13,863 nucleotides of DNA, from positions 1 through 13,863 of the forward strand of contig CAYMKW010000082.1 of the NCBI GenBank assembly GCA_964391365.1, in the 5' to 3' direction. A program made the position numbers and the translations under genes. The notes under the pieces are model-generated. The model was given only the letters and a program-made list of their open reading frames with translations, was not told the DNA's origin and searched no databases. This document shows, piece by piece, positions 6,673 through 13,863 of the stretch; the stretch's first letter is position 1, and the number at the start of each line of letters is the position of its first letter. The DNA comes from SXMI01 sp964391365 (GTDB taxonomy: Bacteria; Actinomycetota; Acidimicrobiia; Acidimicrobiales; Microtrichaceae).

Positions 6673-7167
6673 TCAGCGGCGGTCGCGGCCCGGCTCGGTG
6701 GACCCGTTCGCCGGGAGTTCACCTGCGGGCCATCCGGGCCCGGGTGGCGGGACCCCCAGCACCTGGTGCAGGGCGTCGACGAGCCGGCCGGTGGCGCGGT
6801 CGGTGTCGACGACCGGGCTTCCCTCCCGGTCGCGCACCCGGTACCGGCTGCGGCCGGTCCGGTCGACGGCGGCGTCGATCCGCAGGTCGCCCGGATGGTC
6901 GGGCGAGCTGCCGGCCACGGCGACCGCGAGGATGGTCGTCCCCGGTGGGGCGCTGAGTCCGGCCAGCGCATCGACACCTCGGCCGTCGGTCGGCCGCAGC
7001 GGCCGCACGGCGAGCCCGGGGCGGCCGGACGGGGTGGGGCCGACGGCGGCGAGGAGCACCCCTGCCTCGAGCCGGCCGATCAGGTCGAGCAGTTCGTCGA
7101 CGTCGGGCCCGGGCTCGCCCCGACGCGGGGTGTCGTCATCGGTGTCGGCTGACGGTTCGTCGGCCAC
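6673..7167 (-). CDS. Hypothetical protein, 164 residues
   Basis: I do not recognise this family. The start is GTG at 7167, supported by a good GGAGG ribosome-binding site a few bases upstream. The N-terminus (1-22) is acidic and likely disordered. A helical stretch follows (DVDELLDLIGRLEAGVLL, 22-39), then a region that looks like a small alpha/beta domain: TTILAVAVAG (77-86), LRIDAAVD (95-102) and SRYRVRDREGSPVVDTD (107-123), ending in a helix (RLVDALHQVLG). The tail is Pro/Gly-rich. There is no signal peptide, membrane segment or cysteine. It sits between the exonuclease and the ugp operon, all on the minus strand. Coding status rests on the ribosome-binding site, length and plausible composition. 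Confidence 0.6.
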   Translation of the reverse strand: MADEPSADTDDDTPRRGEPGPDVDELLDLIGRLEAGVLLAAVGPTPSGRPGLAVRPLRPTDGRGVDALAGLSAPPGTTILAVAVAGSSPDHPGDLRIDAAVDRTGRSRYRVRDREGSPVVDTDRATGRLVDALHQVLGVPPPGPGWPAGELPANGSTEPGRDRR

Positions 7168-7195
7168 GGGTGGTCCTCCGCTCGAGGGGATCGGG

Positions 7196-7208
7196 GGACC
7201 AATGGTCC
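7196..7208. promoter_or_regulatory. 13-bp perfect palindrome upstream of the 164-residue gene
   Basis: GGACCA-a-TGGTCC is a perfect inverted repeat with 6-bp arms, 29 bp before the GTG at 7167, in the 94-bp gap between the exonuclease and the hypothetical gene. It could be an operator. The one-base loop is too short for a terminator hairpin, and no T-tract follows. No regulator is assigned. Confidence 0.3.
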
Positions 7209-7261
7209 GAGCCCGCCGGGGGCGGGGGTCCGGCCGATGGTGGGTCGGATCGGTCGCCCTG

Positions 7262-7861
7262 TCACGCCCCGAGGTCGGGCACGGCGGCCCGGTCGACCCA
7301 CCGGGCGATCTGGGGCCAGCGTCGGGCGACGAGGGACCGGGCCAACCGAGCGTCGCTCAGGACGTAGTCGTGCAGCTCCCGTCGGCCCAATTCGTGGATG
7401 CGTTCACGGTCGACCTCGACCGGTCGCTCACCGACGAGCCGGGCGAGCGCCTTGAGCCCGCAGCTCAGGCCGAACGTGCGACCGACGTCGGCCCGGTACG
7501 GCCGCAGGCCATCGAGGTGCCGGTGGTCGAACCAACTCGATTCGCCCGTCCGGTCGTCGGTCGTCAGGCCGATCGGCACGCCGAGCCGGTCGGCGCGTGC
7601 GCGCAGGAACGGGAGGTCGAACCCGCGTCCGTTCCAGGTGACGAGCACGCCCGGGGCCAGGTCGCGCAGGCGGTCGTCCAACCGTCGGAGGAGGGCGGCC
7701 TCGTCGGCCGGGGTGACGGGCCCTGCCGTGGTGGGGTCCCCCAGGTCCAGCACCTCGTCGGCTCCGGGTCCGGCGATCGCCACGGCGACCACTGCGGAGC
7801 GGGAGGGATCCAGGCCGTCGGTCGTGGTGTCGGTCTCGATGTCGAGCCCGTAGAGGGGCAC
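7262..7861 (-). CDS. DEDDy-type 3'-5' exonuclease, RNase H-like (PolB exonuclease-like)
   Basis: This 199-residue protein has all the exonuclease motifs of the DEDDy class. Exo I is LDIET (Asp7, Glu9), Exo II is TWNGRGFDLPFL (Asp82) and Exo III is YVLSD (Tyr166, Asp170). These acidic residues bind two metal ions and hydrolyse DNA or RNA from the 3' end. The layout resembles the stand-alone exonucleases related to the proofreading domain of family B DNA polymerases. No polymerase or other domain is attached. I chose GTG at 7861 because GGAGGAA lies ten bases before it; an in-frame GTG at 7882 would add seven residues but lacks a ribosome-binding site. The frame stays open far upstream through antisense DNA, and that extension is not real. 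It is 67 bp downstream of the DUF429 gene and likely co-transcribed. Confidence 0.85.
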   Translation of the reverse strand: MPLYGLDIETDTTTDGLDPSRSAVVAVAIAGPGADEVLDLGDPTTAGPVTPADEAALLRRLDDRLRDLAPGVLVTWNGRGFDLPFLRARADRLGVPIGLTTDDRTGESSWFDHRHLDGLRPYRADVGRTFGLSCGLKALARLVGERPVEVDRERIHELGRRELHDYVLSDARLARSLVARRWPQIARWVDRAAVPDLGA

Positions 7862-7928
7862 GTCGTCGACTTCCTCCAGCACGGGCGCATCGTAGGAGCG
7901 GGCTGCGACGTGGCGGGCCGGCGGCCGC

Positions 7929-8654
7929 TCAGCCCCGGATCCGGACCAGTCGCCCGGCGGTGTCCCGTCGTTCGCCACCGAGTTCGACGAACGGCGACCC
8001 GGCCGCCCACTGGGCGGCGCGCACCGCCAGGGCGATCGCGTCGAGCACGTCGTCCCCGGCCGCGCCGGTCGGAATCGCGGCGGGGCGGGTCCACCGGCGC
8101 TCAACGTGACGGTGCAGGGCGAGGAGACGTTCACGGCGTCCGGCCGGTGTCCGCTTGGCGTGTCGCATGGGAGCGCCGGCCAGGGTCGTGAACGCCAGCT
8201 CCGGGTGGGTCTCGACCACCCGGTCACCTCGTCGCCGTCCGAGCCGGCCGAGCGCGGCGTCGAGTTCAGCGATCTTCGGGACCAGGTGCCAGCTCTGCAG
8301 GGACAGTCCGGTCCCGGTGGCGCGGCGCTGGCGCCGGAGGGCGTCGTCGAAGTCGGTCGCCTCGAGGACCGAGCGTGCAGGGGTCGGGAACACCGAACTC
8401 CGCCTGGGGCCGAGCAGCGCCCGACACTCCCGGTCGCAGTGCCGGGGCCCGTCGTCGAGCAGCCCGACCGGCATGTCGATCGCAACGATCGACAGCGTCG
8501 GATCGGCGACCACCGGTCCGATCGTGGCCGCCACCGTGACGGCCTCGAGGGCGAACGGCTCGACCGTCGCCACGGCGACCACCCAGCCCCGGCGGCAGCC
8601 GTCCACACCAGCCACCCGGTCCGGCGCCGCCCGCTCGTCCCTCCGGGGTACCAC
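7929..8654 (-). CDS. DUF429 family protein (predicted RNase H-like nuclease)
   Basis: This 241-residue protein carries the DUF429 landmarks: VAGVDGCRRGWVVA (14-27), IVAIDMPVGL (56-65), CDRECRALLGPRRSSVFPTPAR (73-94), VVETHPELAF (146-155) and DDVLDAIALA (201-210). Asp18, Asp60 and Asp201/202 sit where RNase H-fold nucleases place metal ligands. The family is predicted, not shown, to be a nuclease. GTG at 8654 is favoured because a TANNNT box (TAGTCT, 8666-8661) ends exactly six bases before it, fitting a leaderless transcript. The family's usual start would correspond to GTG at 8615, a possible alternative. It is divergent from metG. Confidence 0.85.
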   Translation of the reverse strand: MVPRRDERAAPDRVAGVDGCRRGWVVAVATVEPFALEAVTVAATIGPVVADPTLSIVAIDMPVGLLDDGPRHCDRECRALLGPRRSSVFPTPARSVLEATDFDDALRRQRRATGTGLSLQSWHLVPKIAELDAALGRLGRRRGDRVVETHPELAFTTLAGAPMRHAKRTPAGRRERLLALHRHVERRWTRPAAIPTGAAGDDVLDAIALAVRAAQWAAGSPFVELGGERRDTAGRLVRIRG

Positions 8655-8660
8655 GGGCCG

Positions 8661-8666
8661 AGACTA
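8661..8666 (-). promoter_or_regulatory. Leaderless-type -10 element of the DUF429 gene
   Basis: TAGTCT on the minus strand matches TANNNT and ends six bases before the GTG at 8654, the spacing expected if the first transcribed base is the start codon. No clear -35 box is visible. Confidence 0.4.
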
Positions 8667-8705
8667 CGGCGGGTCGGGTGGTCCGGTCCGAGCGAGGTCG
8701 GCCGG

Positions 8706-8711
8706 TACGAT
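8706..8711 (+). promoter_or_regulatory. Possible -10 element of metG
   Basis: TACGAT fits TANNNT and would give a transcript beginning near 8718, leaving a leader of about 38 bases that contains the GAGGAG ribosome-binding site (8742-8747). No good -35 match is seen. The 101-bp divergent region is too short for a T-box riboswitch. Confidence 0.3.
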
Positions 8712-8755
8712 CGCCGGGCCGGCGAGATGCGCCGGAACATCGAGGAGTCCGGTCC

Positions 8756-10555
8756 GTGGCCCGCCACCTGATCACCAGCGCGCTGCCGTACATCAACGGC
8801 GTCAAGCACCTGGGCAACCTGGTCGGCTCCATGCTGCCCGCCGACGTGGCCGCCAGGTTCCTGCGGGCGCAGGGTCACGAGGTGCTGGCGATCTGCGCCA
8901 CGGACGAGCACGGGACGCCCGCCGAGATCGCGGCGGCCGACGCCGGTGTCCCCGTCGCCGAGTACTGCGCCACCCAGCACGTCGTGCAGCGGGACCTGGG
9001 CGACCGGTTCGGGCTGTCCTGGGACCACTTCGGCCGGACCTCCCGACCCCAGAACCGGGCGCTCACCGACCACCTGGCGGCGCGGCTGTGCGCCGAGGGA
9101 TTCACGGAGATCCGCACCACCTCGCAGGTGTACTCGGTCGCCGACGGCCGCTTCCTCCCGGATCGCTACGTGGTGGGGACCTGCCCGAACTGCGCCTACG
9201 AGCGGGCGCGTGGCGACCAGTGCGAGCAGTGCGGCAAGCAGCTCGACCCGACGGAGCTGATCGAGCCGCGGTCGGCCATCTCGGGCTCGACCGACCTGGA
9301 GGTCCGCGACAGCGCCCACGTGTTCATGCGCCAGTCGGCGCTCGCCCCGAGGATCCGCTCCTGGGTCGACTCCCGCACCGACTGGCCGACGCTGACCCGT
9401 TCGATCGCCGACAAGTGGCTCGACGAGGGGCTGCAGGACCGGGGCATCACCCGGGACCTGTCCTGGGGGTTCCCGGTGGACCCGGAGGTGTTCCCCGAGG
9501 CTGCAGGCAAGGTGTTCTACGTCTGGTTCGACGCGCCGATCGGCTACCTGGGCGCCACCCGGGAGTGGGCCGACGACCGGTTCCCGCCCGAGCGGGCCGA
9601 GGCGGAGTTCGACCGTTGGTGGCGCACCGACCGCGGCGCCGACGACGTCACGTACACCCAGTTCATGGGCAAGGACAACGTGCCGTTCCACACGATCGGG
9701 TTCCCGGGAACGCTGCTCGGATCGGGCGAGCCGTGGAAGCTCGTCGATCGGCTGAAGTCGTTCAACTGGTTGACCTACGAGGGCGGGAAGTTCTCGACCT
9801 CCGAGCACCGGGGCGTGTTCATGTCCGACGCCCTCGAGCTCCTGCCCGCCGACTACTGGCGTTGGTACCTGATGGCCAACGCGCCCGAGTCCGACGACAC
9901 CGATTTCACCTGGCCGCTGTTCGGCGACGCCGTCAACAAGGACCTGGTCGGTACCTTCGGGAACTTCGTGAACCGCACCGTGAGCCAGGTCGTGCGGCAC
10001 TTCGGCGAACAGGTCCCCGCCGGGGGCGAGCCCGGTGCCGAGGAGGACGCACTCGAAGCGGCCGTGTCGGAACGTCTCGGGGAGTACATCGGCCACATGG
10101 AGCAGCTCGAGTTCCGCAAGGCGGCCGGGGCACTCCGGGCGCTGTGGGCCGAGGGCAACGCGTACCTGGAGCAGCGGGAGCCGTGGCGGACCATCAAGGT
10201 CGACCGTGACCGCACCGCCTGCACGCTGCGCACCGCACTGCAGCTGGCGCTCGTGGATGCCGTCGCCGCCGAGCCGTTCATCCCGGCCACCGCCGGCCGA
10301 CTGCGCACCTGTCTCACCGACGCCGGCGCGGCGCCGGGTTCGATCGGCGCCGGTGCGGCGCCGGGTTCGATCGCCGCCGGCGCGGCGCCGGGTTCGATCG
10401 GCGCCGGTCTGCCCGCTGCGGCCCGCGACGCCCTGGCCCCGGGGCAGGCGTTCACCCCGCCGGGGTTGCTGTTCGAGAAGCTCGACGACGACCGACTCCA
10501 GGCATGGGCCGAGCGGTTCGGTGGCACCTCGACCGGCCCGGAGGCCGCCGCGTGA
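8756..10555 (+). CDS. metG: Methionyl-tRNA synthetase
   Basis: This 599-residue enzyme charges tRNA-Met in the cytoplasm. The Rossmann catalytic core begins at once (HLITSALPYINGVKHLGN); HLGN (18-21) is the HIGH motif. A zinc knuckle has Cys143, Cys146, Cys156 and Cys159. The KMSKS loop reads KFSTS (345-349) within EGGKFSTSEHRGVFM, as in Streptomyces enzymes. The anticodon-binding helical domain follows (about 395-520). GTG at 8756 is chosen because it starts the family sequence and has GAGGAG eight bases upstream; an in-frame start at 8678 would add 26 junk-like residues. Odd feature: residues 525-551 are three copies of a nine-residue Ala/Gly/Pro repeat, placed between the anticodon domain and the C-terminal segment (TPPGLLFEKLDD). 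The stop overlaps the next gene by four bases. Confidence 0.97.
   Translation: MARHLITSALPYINGVKHLGNLVGSMLPADVAARFLRAQGHEVLAICATDEHGTPAEIAAADAGVPVAEYCATQHVVQRDLGDRFGLSWDHFGRTSRPQNRALTDHLAARLCAEGFTEIRTTSQVYSVADGRFLPDRYVVGTCPNCAYERARGDQCEQCGKQLDPTELIEPRSAISGSTDLEVRDSAHVFMRQSALAPRIRSWVDSRTDWPTLTRSIADKWLDEGLQDRGITRDLSWGFPVDPEVFPEAAGKVFYVWFDAPIGYLGATREWADDRFPPERAEAEFDRWWRTDRGADDVTYTQFMGKDNVPFHTIGFPGTLLGSGEPWKLVDRLKSFNWLTYEGGKFSTSEHRGVFMSDALELLPADYWRWYLMANAPESDDTDFTWPLFGDAVNKDLVGTFGNFVNRTVSQVVRHFGEQVPAGGEPGAEEDALEAAVSERLGEYIGHMEQLEFRKAAGALRALWAEGNAYLEQREPWRTIKVDRDRTACTLRTALQLALVDAVAAEPFIPATAGRLRTCLTDAGAAPGSIGAGAAPGSIAAGAAPGSIGAGLPAAARDALAPGQAFTPPGLLFEKLDDDRLQAWAERFGGTSTGPEAAA
10328..10408. repeat. 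Three 27-bp tandem repeats within metG
   Basis: The units start at 10328, 10355 and 10382. Units 1 and 3 are identical and unit 2 differs at two bases. Each adds nine residues (core AAPGSI with Gly/Ala), so copy number can change without shifting the frame. Each unit contains GGCGCC palindromes, so it may form hairpins. Confidence 0.93.
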
Positions 10556-11394
10556 CCACGACGACACCGCCGACCGCCCGTCCGACCCGCCGCCCCCGCC
10601 CGGAGCTGACGAGGAGCCCGTTGGCCCGGGCCCTGCTGCGGGCTCGGTTGCAGCTCCTTCGGGTGCTGGCCCTGTTGCTGCTGCTCGTCGTGAGCGGCGT
10701 GACGGTCGGTCTGCTGGTGTCGTTCCCGGTGAGTCGGGTCCAGTTCAACACGAGCGGTGCGGTGCGGTTGGACCAGGCGAACCTGGTCGGCAAGGCCGAT
10801 GCCCAGGCGGCGCTGGTGGCCCAGGAGGACCTGGCGGTGGACTGGGTCCCGGGCGACGAGGAGCTCGGTGCGTTCGGCGTCCTCGGCTCCTCGTTCTGCG
10901 GCACGACGGTGCCCCTCCCCACGGGCCTGTCGAACGAGAAGGTGGCGGTCTTCCAGAACCCGGCGACGGGCTCGACCCTGATCAGCGAGTCGCTGCGGGT
11001 CGACAAGTGGCAGGCGGCTCGTGACTACGTGGCGGCGGTCGACCGGGCGCTCGATGACTGCGACGAGTTCTACCAGGCGAGCTTCGGCGGTCCGATCCGG
11101 TCGCGCATCGAGGACCCGCCGGGCAGCCAGGCGATCACCGACTCGGTCGGCGCCACCTACCGTTCGCTCGAGGAGCCTCCCGGTGTGACCGAGTGGTCGA
11201 TCCTGGCCGTCGGTGACCTGCTCTTCGCAGTGTCGGTGGGCGGACCGACGGAGTCGTCCCCGTCGTTCCTGGACACCGTCGAGAACCGGATCCTCACCCG
11301 GGTCGATCCGGACGACTTCGCCCCGTCGGCGTCGAGCACGACGACGTCGGTCGCCAACGATCCGACTGCGACGACGGCGCCACCCGGGGACTGA
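10552..11394 (+). CDS. Single-pass membrane protein with extracytoplasmic domain, function unknown
   Basis: This 280-residue protein has a basic, Thr/Pro/Arg-rich N-terminal tail (1-33), one strong membrane helix (about 34-59, rich in Leu/Val), an extracytoplasmic domain of about 200 residues, and a low-complexity Ser/Thr/Pro tail (259-280). Positive-inside charge predicts the C-terminal domain outside the membrane. Cys116 (SSFCGTTVPLP) and Cys170 (ALDDCDEF) are the only cysteines and could form a disulfide. The pattern of a first cysteine, beta strands, then a helix ending in a cysteine faintly recalls PknH-type extracellular sensor domains, but I cannot establish it. The GTG start overlaps the metG stop (GTGA), so translation is coupled to metG, with which it has no obvious functional link. 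The stop is 18 bp from the convergent deacetylase gene, leaving no room for a terminator. Confidence 0.82.
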   Translation: MTTTTPPTARPTRRPRPELTRSPLARALLRARLQLLRVLALLLLLVVSGVTVGLLVSFPVSRVQFNTSGAVRLDQANLVGKADAQAALVAQEDLAVDWVPGDEELGAFGVLGSSFCGTTVPLPTGLSNEKVAVFQNPATGSTLISESLRVDKWQAARDYVAAVDRALDDCDEFYQASFGGPIRSRIEDPPGSQAITDSVGATYRSLEEPPGVTEWSILAVGDLLFAVSVGGPTESSPSFLDTVENRILTRVDPDDFAPSASSTTTSVANDPTATTAPPGD

Positions 11395-11412
11395 TCCGAC
11401 CGTCCCGGCGGC

Positions 11413-12195
11413 TCAGAGCTGGTCGTCGATCAGGTGGAACGCCTCGGCGAGACCCACGCCGGCCCACGCGCCTGCGGCGACGGCCAGATCGTGTTCGCGT
11501 CGTCGGAACGATTCGTAGGGGTCCGTTGCGTCGGCTGAGCGGCTGTGGTGCAGGTGGGTGGTCTCGTGCTGGCTCTCGTGCGCCAGGAGCGCAGCGACCT
11601 TCCGGTCCAGGTCGTCCGGGGTGAACGACTCGGCGTGGTCGGCGACGTCCGGTTCGAAGAGCAGGAGTGCCGACGGCCGGTGCGGCTCGAGTCCGTCGTC
11701 GAGCAGGTCGCGGGCGAACCACGGGTCACGGGCGGCGACGATCCCCTCGACGCACAGTCGCCCGGCGGCGGCGTGGTCGGGGTGCAGCCGGTAGCGGGTC
11801 CACGGGTCGTGGCCCAGGACCACTCCGGGCCGGACCTGTCGGATGATCCCGGCGACTCGGTCCCGGAGCGGGACGTCGGAGCGGAGTTCGCCGTCGACCT
11901 GATCGAGGAAGGTCACCTCGCCCCCGCCGAGCAGGTCGGCGGCGCGCTGTTGCTCACGGCGGCGGGTGGCCACCAGCGCCGTCTGGTCGGCAGTGGCGTC
12001 CCAGGTGCCCTTGGACCCGTCGGTGAGCACCAGGTGGTGGATCCGGGCGCCCAGCCGGGCCCACTTGGCCAGGGTTCCGCCGCACTGGAACTCGGCATCG
12101 TCGGGGTGGGCGACGACGACGAGCGCGACCTCCGGGACCTCCAGGTCGACGTGCCGGGGCGCCGCGGCCCGGTGGATGTCGGCTCGTCGGACCAC
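11413..12195 (-). CDS. PIG-L/LmbE family N-deacetylase
   Basis: This 260-residue protein belongs to the zinc-dependent deacetylase family that includes MshB, Mca and N-acetylglucosaminyl-phosphatidylinositol deacetylases. The metal and catalytic motif AHPDDAEF (29-36) supplies His30 and Asp33 as zinc ligands and Asp32 as the probable base. The second site, HPDHAAAG (138-145), supplies the third ligand, His141. VLTDGSKGTWD (56-66) is also typical. It should remove an acetyl group from an amino-sugar or conjugate; the substrate is not predictable, and length and sequence do not single out mycothiol enzymes. GTG at 12195 is the last usable start before the conserved strand and lies two bases after the fbiD stop, so the pair is an operon. 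The frame is open to 12270, but that part overlaps fbiD and looks like shadow. Confidence 0.9.
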   Translation of the reverse strand: MVRRADIHRAAAPRHVDLEVPEVALVVVAHPDDAEFQCGGTLAKWARLGARIHHLVLTDGSKGTWDATADQTALVATRRREQQRAADLLGGGEVTFLDQVDGELRSDVPLRDRVAGIIRQVRPGVVLGHDPWTRYRLHPDHAAAGRLCVEGIVAARDPWFARDLLDDGLEPHRPSALLLFEPDVADHAESFTPDDLDRKVAALLAHESQHETTHLHHSRSADATDPYESFRRREHDLAVAAGAWAGVGLAEAFHLIDDQL

Positions 12196-12197
12196 GT

Positions 12198-12842
12198 TCA
12201 GAGTGTGCCACCCGGTGCGGTGTCGTTGGGCAGGTCGCCGGGCAGGTCGTCGGGCAGGTCGACATCCCACGCCAGGTCCGGGTCGTCGACGACCACCGAC
12301 GGGAGCCCCAGTCGTTCGGCCTCGTCGACGTGGGCGGCCGCCGACCCCGGTCCGTAGCGGAACCGGAAGCCCACCGACGCGGGCAGGGACAGCAGGTTCG
12401 TGCCGTCGGAGCGACGATCGGGGACCACGAGCACGGTCCGTTCGTCGGCGTCGCCGAGGTGTCGGTCGAGGACCGATCGGATCGCACCGGGGCGGGCCAG
12501 GTCACCCGGGGCGATCGTGATCCGTCCGGTCCCGGCCCGGGCGACCACCCGGCGGGCCTCGGTCAGGTCCTCGATGAGTCCGCCGGCGTGCGGCTGGAGG
12601 ACCGATGCGCCGAGGCGGCGCGCCCAGTCCGCCACCTCATCGTCGGTGCAGACGACCACGACGGGGAGGTCGCCGGCGGCCCGGAGCACGCCGCCGGCGA
12701 GACGCTCGGCGAGCGAGCGCCGGGCTGCGGAGTCGAGCGAGACGGCGAGGCGCTCCTTGGCCTCACCGAACCCCTTGAGCGGCAACAGCAGCACGTGGGC
12801 GGGCGTCTCGACCTCACGACTCCGATCGGGCACGTCCACCAC
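12198..12842 (-). CDS. fbiD: Phosphoenolpyruvate/2-phospholactate guanylyltransferase (coenzyme F420 synthesis)
   Basis: This 214-residue protein (also called CofC) activates phosphoenolpyruvate or 2-phospho-L-lactate with GTP, the first committed step to the F420 side chain. Matching blocks: LLLPLKGFGEAKERLA (18-33) for the nucleotide loop, VVVVCTDDEV (61-70), APGDLARP (111-118) with Asp114 at the metal site, VVPDRRSDGTN (139-149), FRYGPGSAAAHVDEAERLGL (161-180) and DVDLPDDL (193-200). Two family motifs are altered: GLNxAL reads GLIEDL (88-93), and ADLP reads GDLA. GTG at 12842 or the next codon but one may be the start; GTG at 12839 stands eight bases from a -10 box. The C-terminus holds a small tandem repeat (DLPDDLPGDLPND). 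It is divergent from gpsA, the arrangement of Rv2983/Rv2982c in M. tuberculosis. Confidence 0.88.
   Translation of the reverse strand: MVDVPDRSREVETPAHVLLLPLKGFGEAKERLAVSLDSAARRSLAERLAGGVLRAAGDLPVVVVCTDDEVADWARRLGASVLQPHAGGLIEDLTEARRVVARAGTGRITIAPGDLARPGAIRSVLDRHLGDADERTVLVVPDRRSDGTNLLSLPASVGFRFRYGPGSAAAHVDEAERLGLPSVVVDDPDLAWDVDLPDDLPGDLPNDTAPGGTL
12228..12263. repeat. Three 12-bp tandem repeats at the 3' end of fbiD
   Basis: GGGCAGGTCGNC occurs three times head to tail (12228, 12240, 12252), with one variable base near the end of each unit. It encodes the repeated D-L-P-x near the FbiD C-terminus, beyond the conserved DVD metal-binding segment. Copy-number change would keep the frame. Confidence 0.85.
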
Positions 12843-12847
12843 ACCCC

Positions 12848-12857
12848 AGCGTAGGGT
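12848..12857. promoter_or_regulatory. Overlapping divergent -10 elements for fbiD and gpsA
   Basis: Only 23 bp separate the two start codons. On the plus strand TAGGGT (12852-12857) fits TANNNT and ends eight bases before the gpsA ATG. On the minus strand TACGCT (12853-12848) also fits and ends five or eight bases before the fbiD GTG codons at 12842 and 12839. The two boxes share the same TA step (12852-12853). Both transcripts would be leaderless or nearly so, and no ribosome-binding site fits in the gap. Confidence 0.5.
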
Positions 12858-12865
12858 TCCCGGCC

Positions 12866-13863
<998 letters not shown>

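Noticed and set aside
6662..8191. A 509-codon plus-strand open frame opposite the hypothetical, exonuclease and DUF429 genes
   Set aside because: Low-complexity Arg/Ser/Gly/Pro composition and real minus-strand genes over most of its length.
8655..8755. T-box or other riboswitch before metG
   Set aside because: The gap is only 101 bp between divergent genes, and no T-box core or terminator structure is visible.
8690..9820. Non-canonical KMSKS (KFSTS) in MetG as a sign of inactivation
   Set aside because: Streptomyces-type enzymes carry the same form within the same EGGKFSTS context, so it is ordinary for the lineage.
10328..10408. CRISPR-like direct repeats
   Set aside because: The 27-bp units are head to tail with no spacers and lie in frame within metG.
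7262..10567. A minus-strand open frame of about 1,100 codons covering the exonuclease and the antisense of metG
   Set aside because: Only its last 199 codons resemble a protein family. The rest is antisense to metG and out of frame with the DUF429 gene, a common artefact of GC-rich third positions.
11395..11412. Bidirectional terminator between the convergent membrane-protein and deacetylase genes
   Set aside because: Only 18 bp separate the stops, and no hairpin or T-tract is present.

Overview
The window is 13.9 kb of very GC-rich DNA with densely packed, often overlapping genes and many GTG starts. MetG, FbiD/CofC (coenzyme F420 synthesis), a DprE1-type oxidase and TANNNT -10 boxes sitting right against start codons all point to an Actinomycetota chromosome. 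Acidimicrobiia is my best guess, but no marker here fixes the class. There is no rRNA, tRNA, CRISPR array or transposase.

Layout. (1) Positions 1-1439, plus strand: the last 22 codons of a membrane protein, overlapping a complete dprE1-like gene. (2) Positions 1339-1943, minus strand: a small DUF4160/DUF2442 gene pair in a 572-bp unit bounded by two perfect 38-bp direct repeats. One repeat is the 3' end of dprE1 itself, so the pair looks like a cassette inserted at the end of that gene. (3) Positions 2057-6520, minus strand: a four-gene ABC importer operon of the Ugp (glycerol-3-phosphate/glycerophosphodiester) type, in the order ATPase, permease, permease, lipoprotein. A candidate promoter lies at 6641-6670. 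(4) Positions 6673-8654, minus strand: an unrecognised 164-residue protein, a DEDDy 3'-5' exonuclease and a DUF429 protein. The last two both have RNase H-like folds. (5) Positions 8756-11394, plus strand: metG, carrying an unusual in-frame 27-bp triple repeat, overlapping a gene for a single-pass membrane protein of unknown function. (6) Positions 11413-12842, minus strand: a PIG-L/LmbE deacetylase and fbiD/cofC, nearly abutting. (7) Position 12866 to the end, plus strand: gpsA, complete except for its last few codons.

How they fit together. DprE1 belongs to decaprenyl-phospho-arabinose synthesis for the cell envelope, and the upstream membrane-protein tail would suit its usual UbiA-type partner. 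The importer and gpsA both concern glycerol-3-phosphate (uptake versus synthesis from dihydroxyacetone phosphate), though they are far apart and separately transcribed. fbiD and gpsA are divergent neighbours, as in Mycobacterium tuberculosis (Rv2983/Rv2982c), and here they share a 23-bp gap with overlapping -10 elements on opposite strands.

Most notable: the repeat-flanked DUF4160/DUF2442 cassette at the dprE1 3' end, whose last reading frame runs 101 bp into dprE1 antisense; an alanine in DprE1 at the cysteine targeted by benzothiazinones; the metG repeat; and the fbiD/gpsA back-to-back promoter. No unmistakably new multi-gene system is visible. The cassette is the best candidate for something undescribed.
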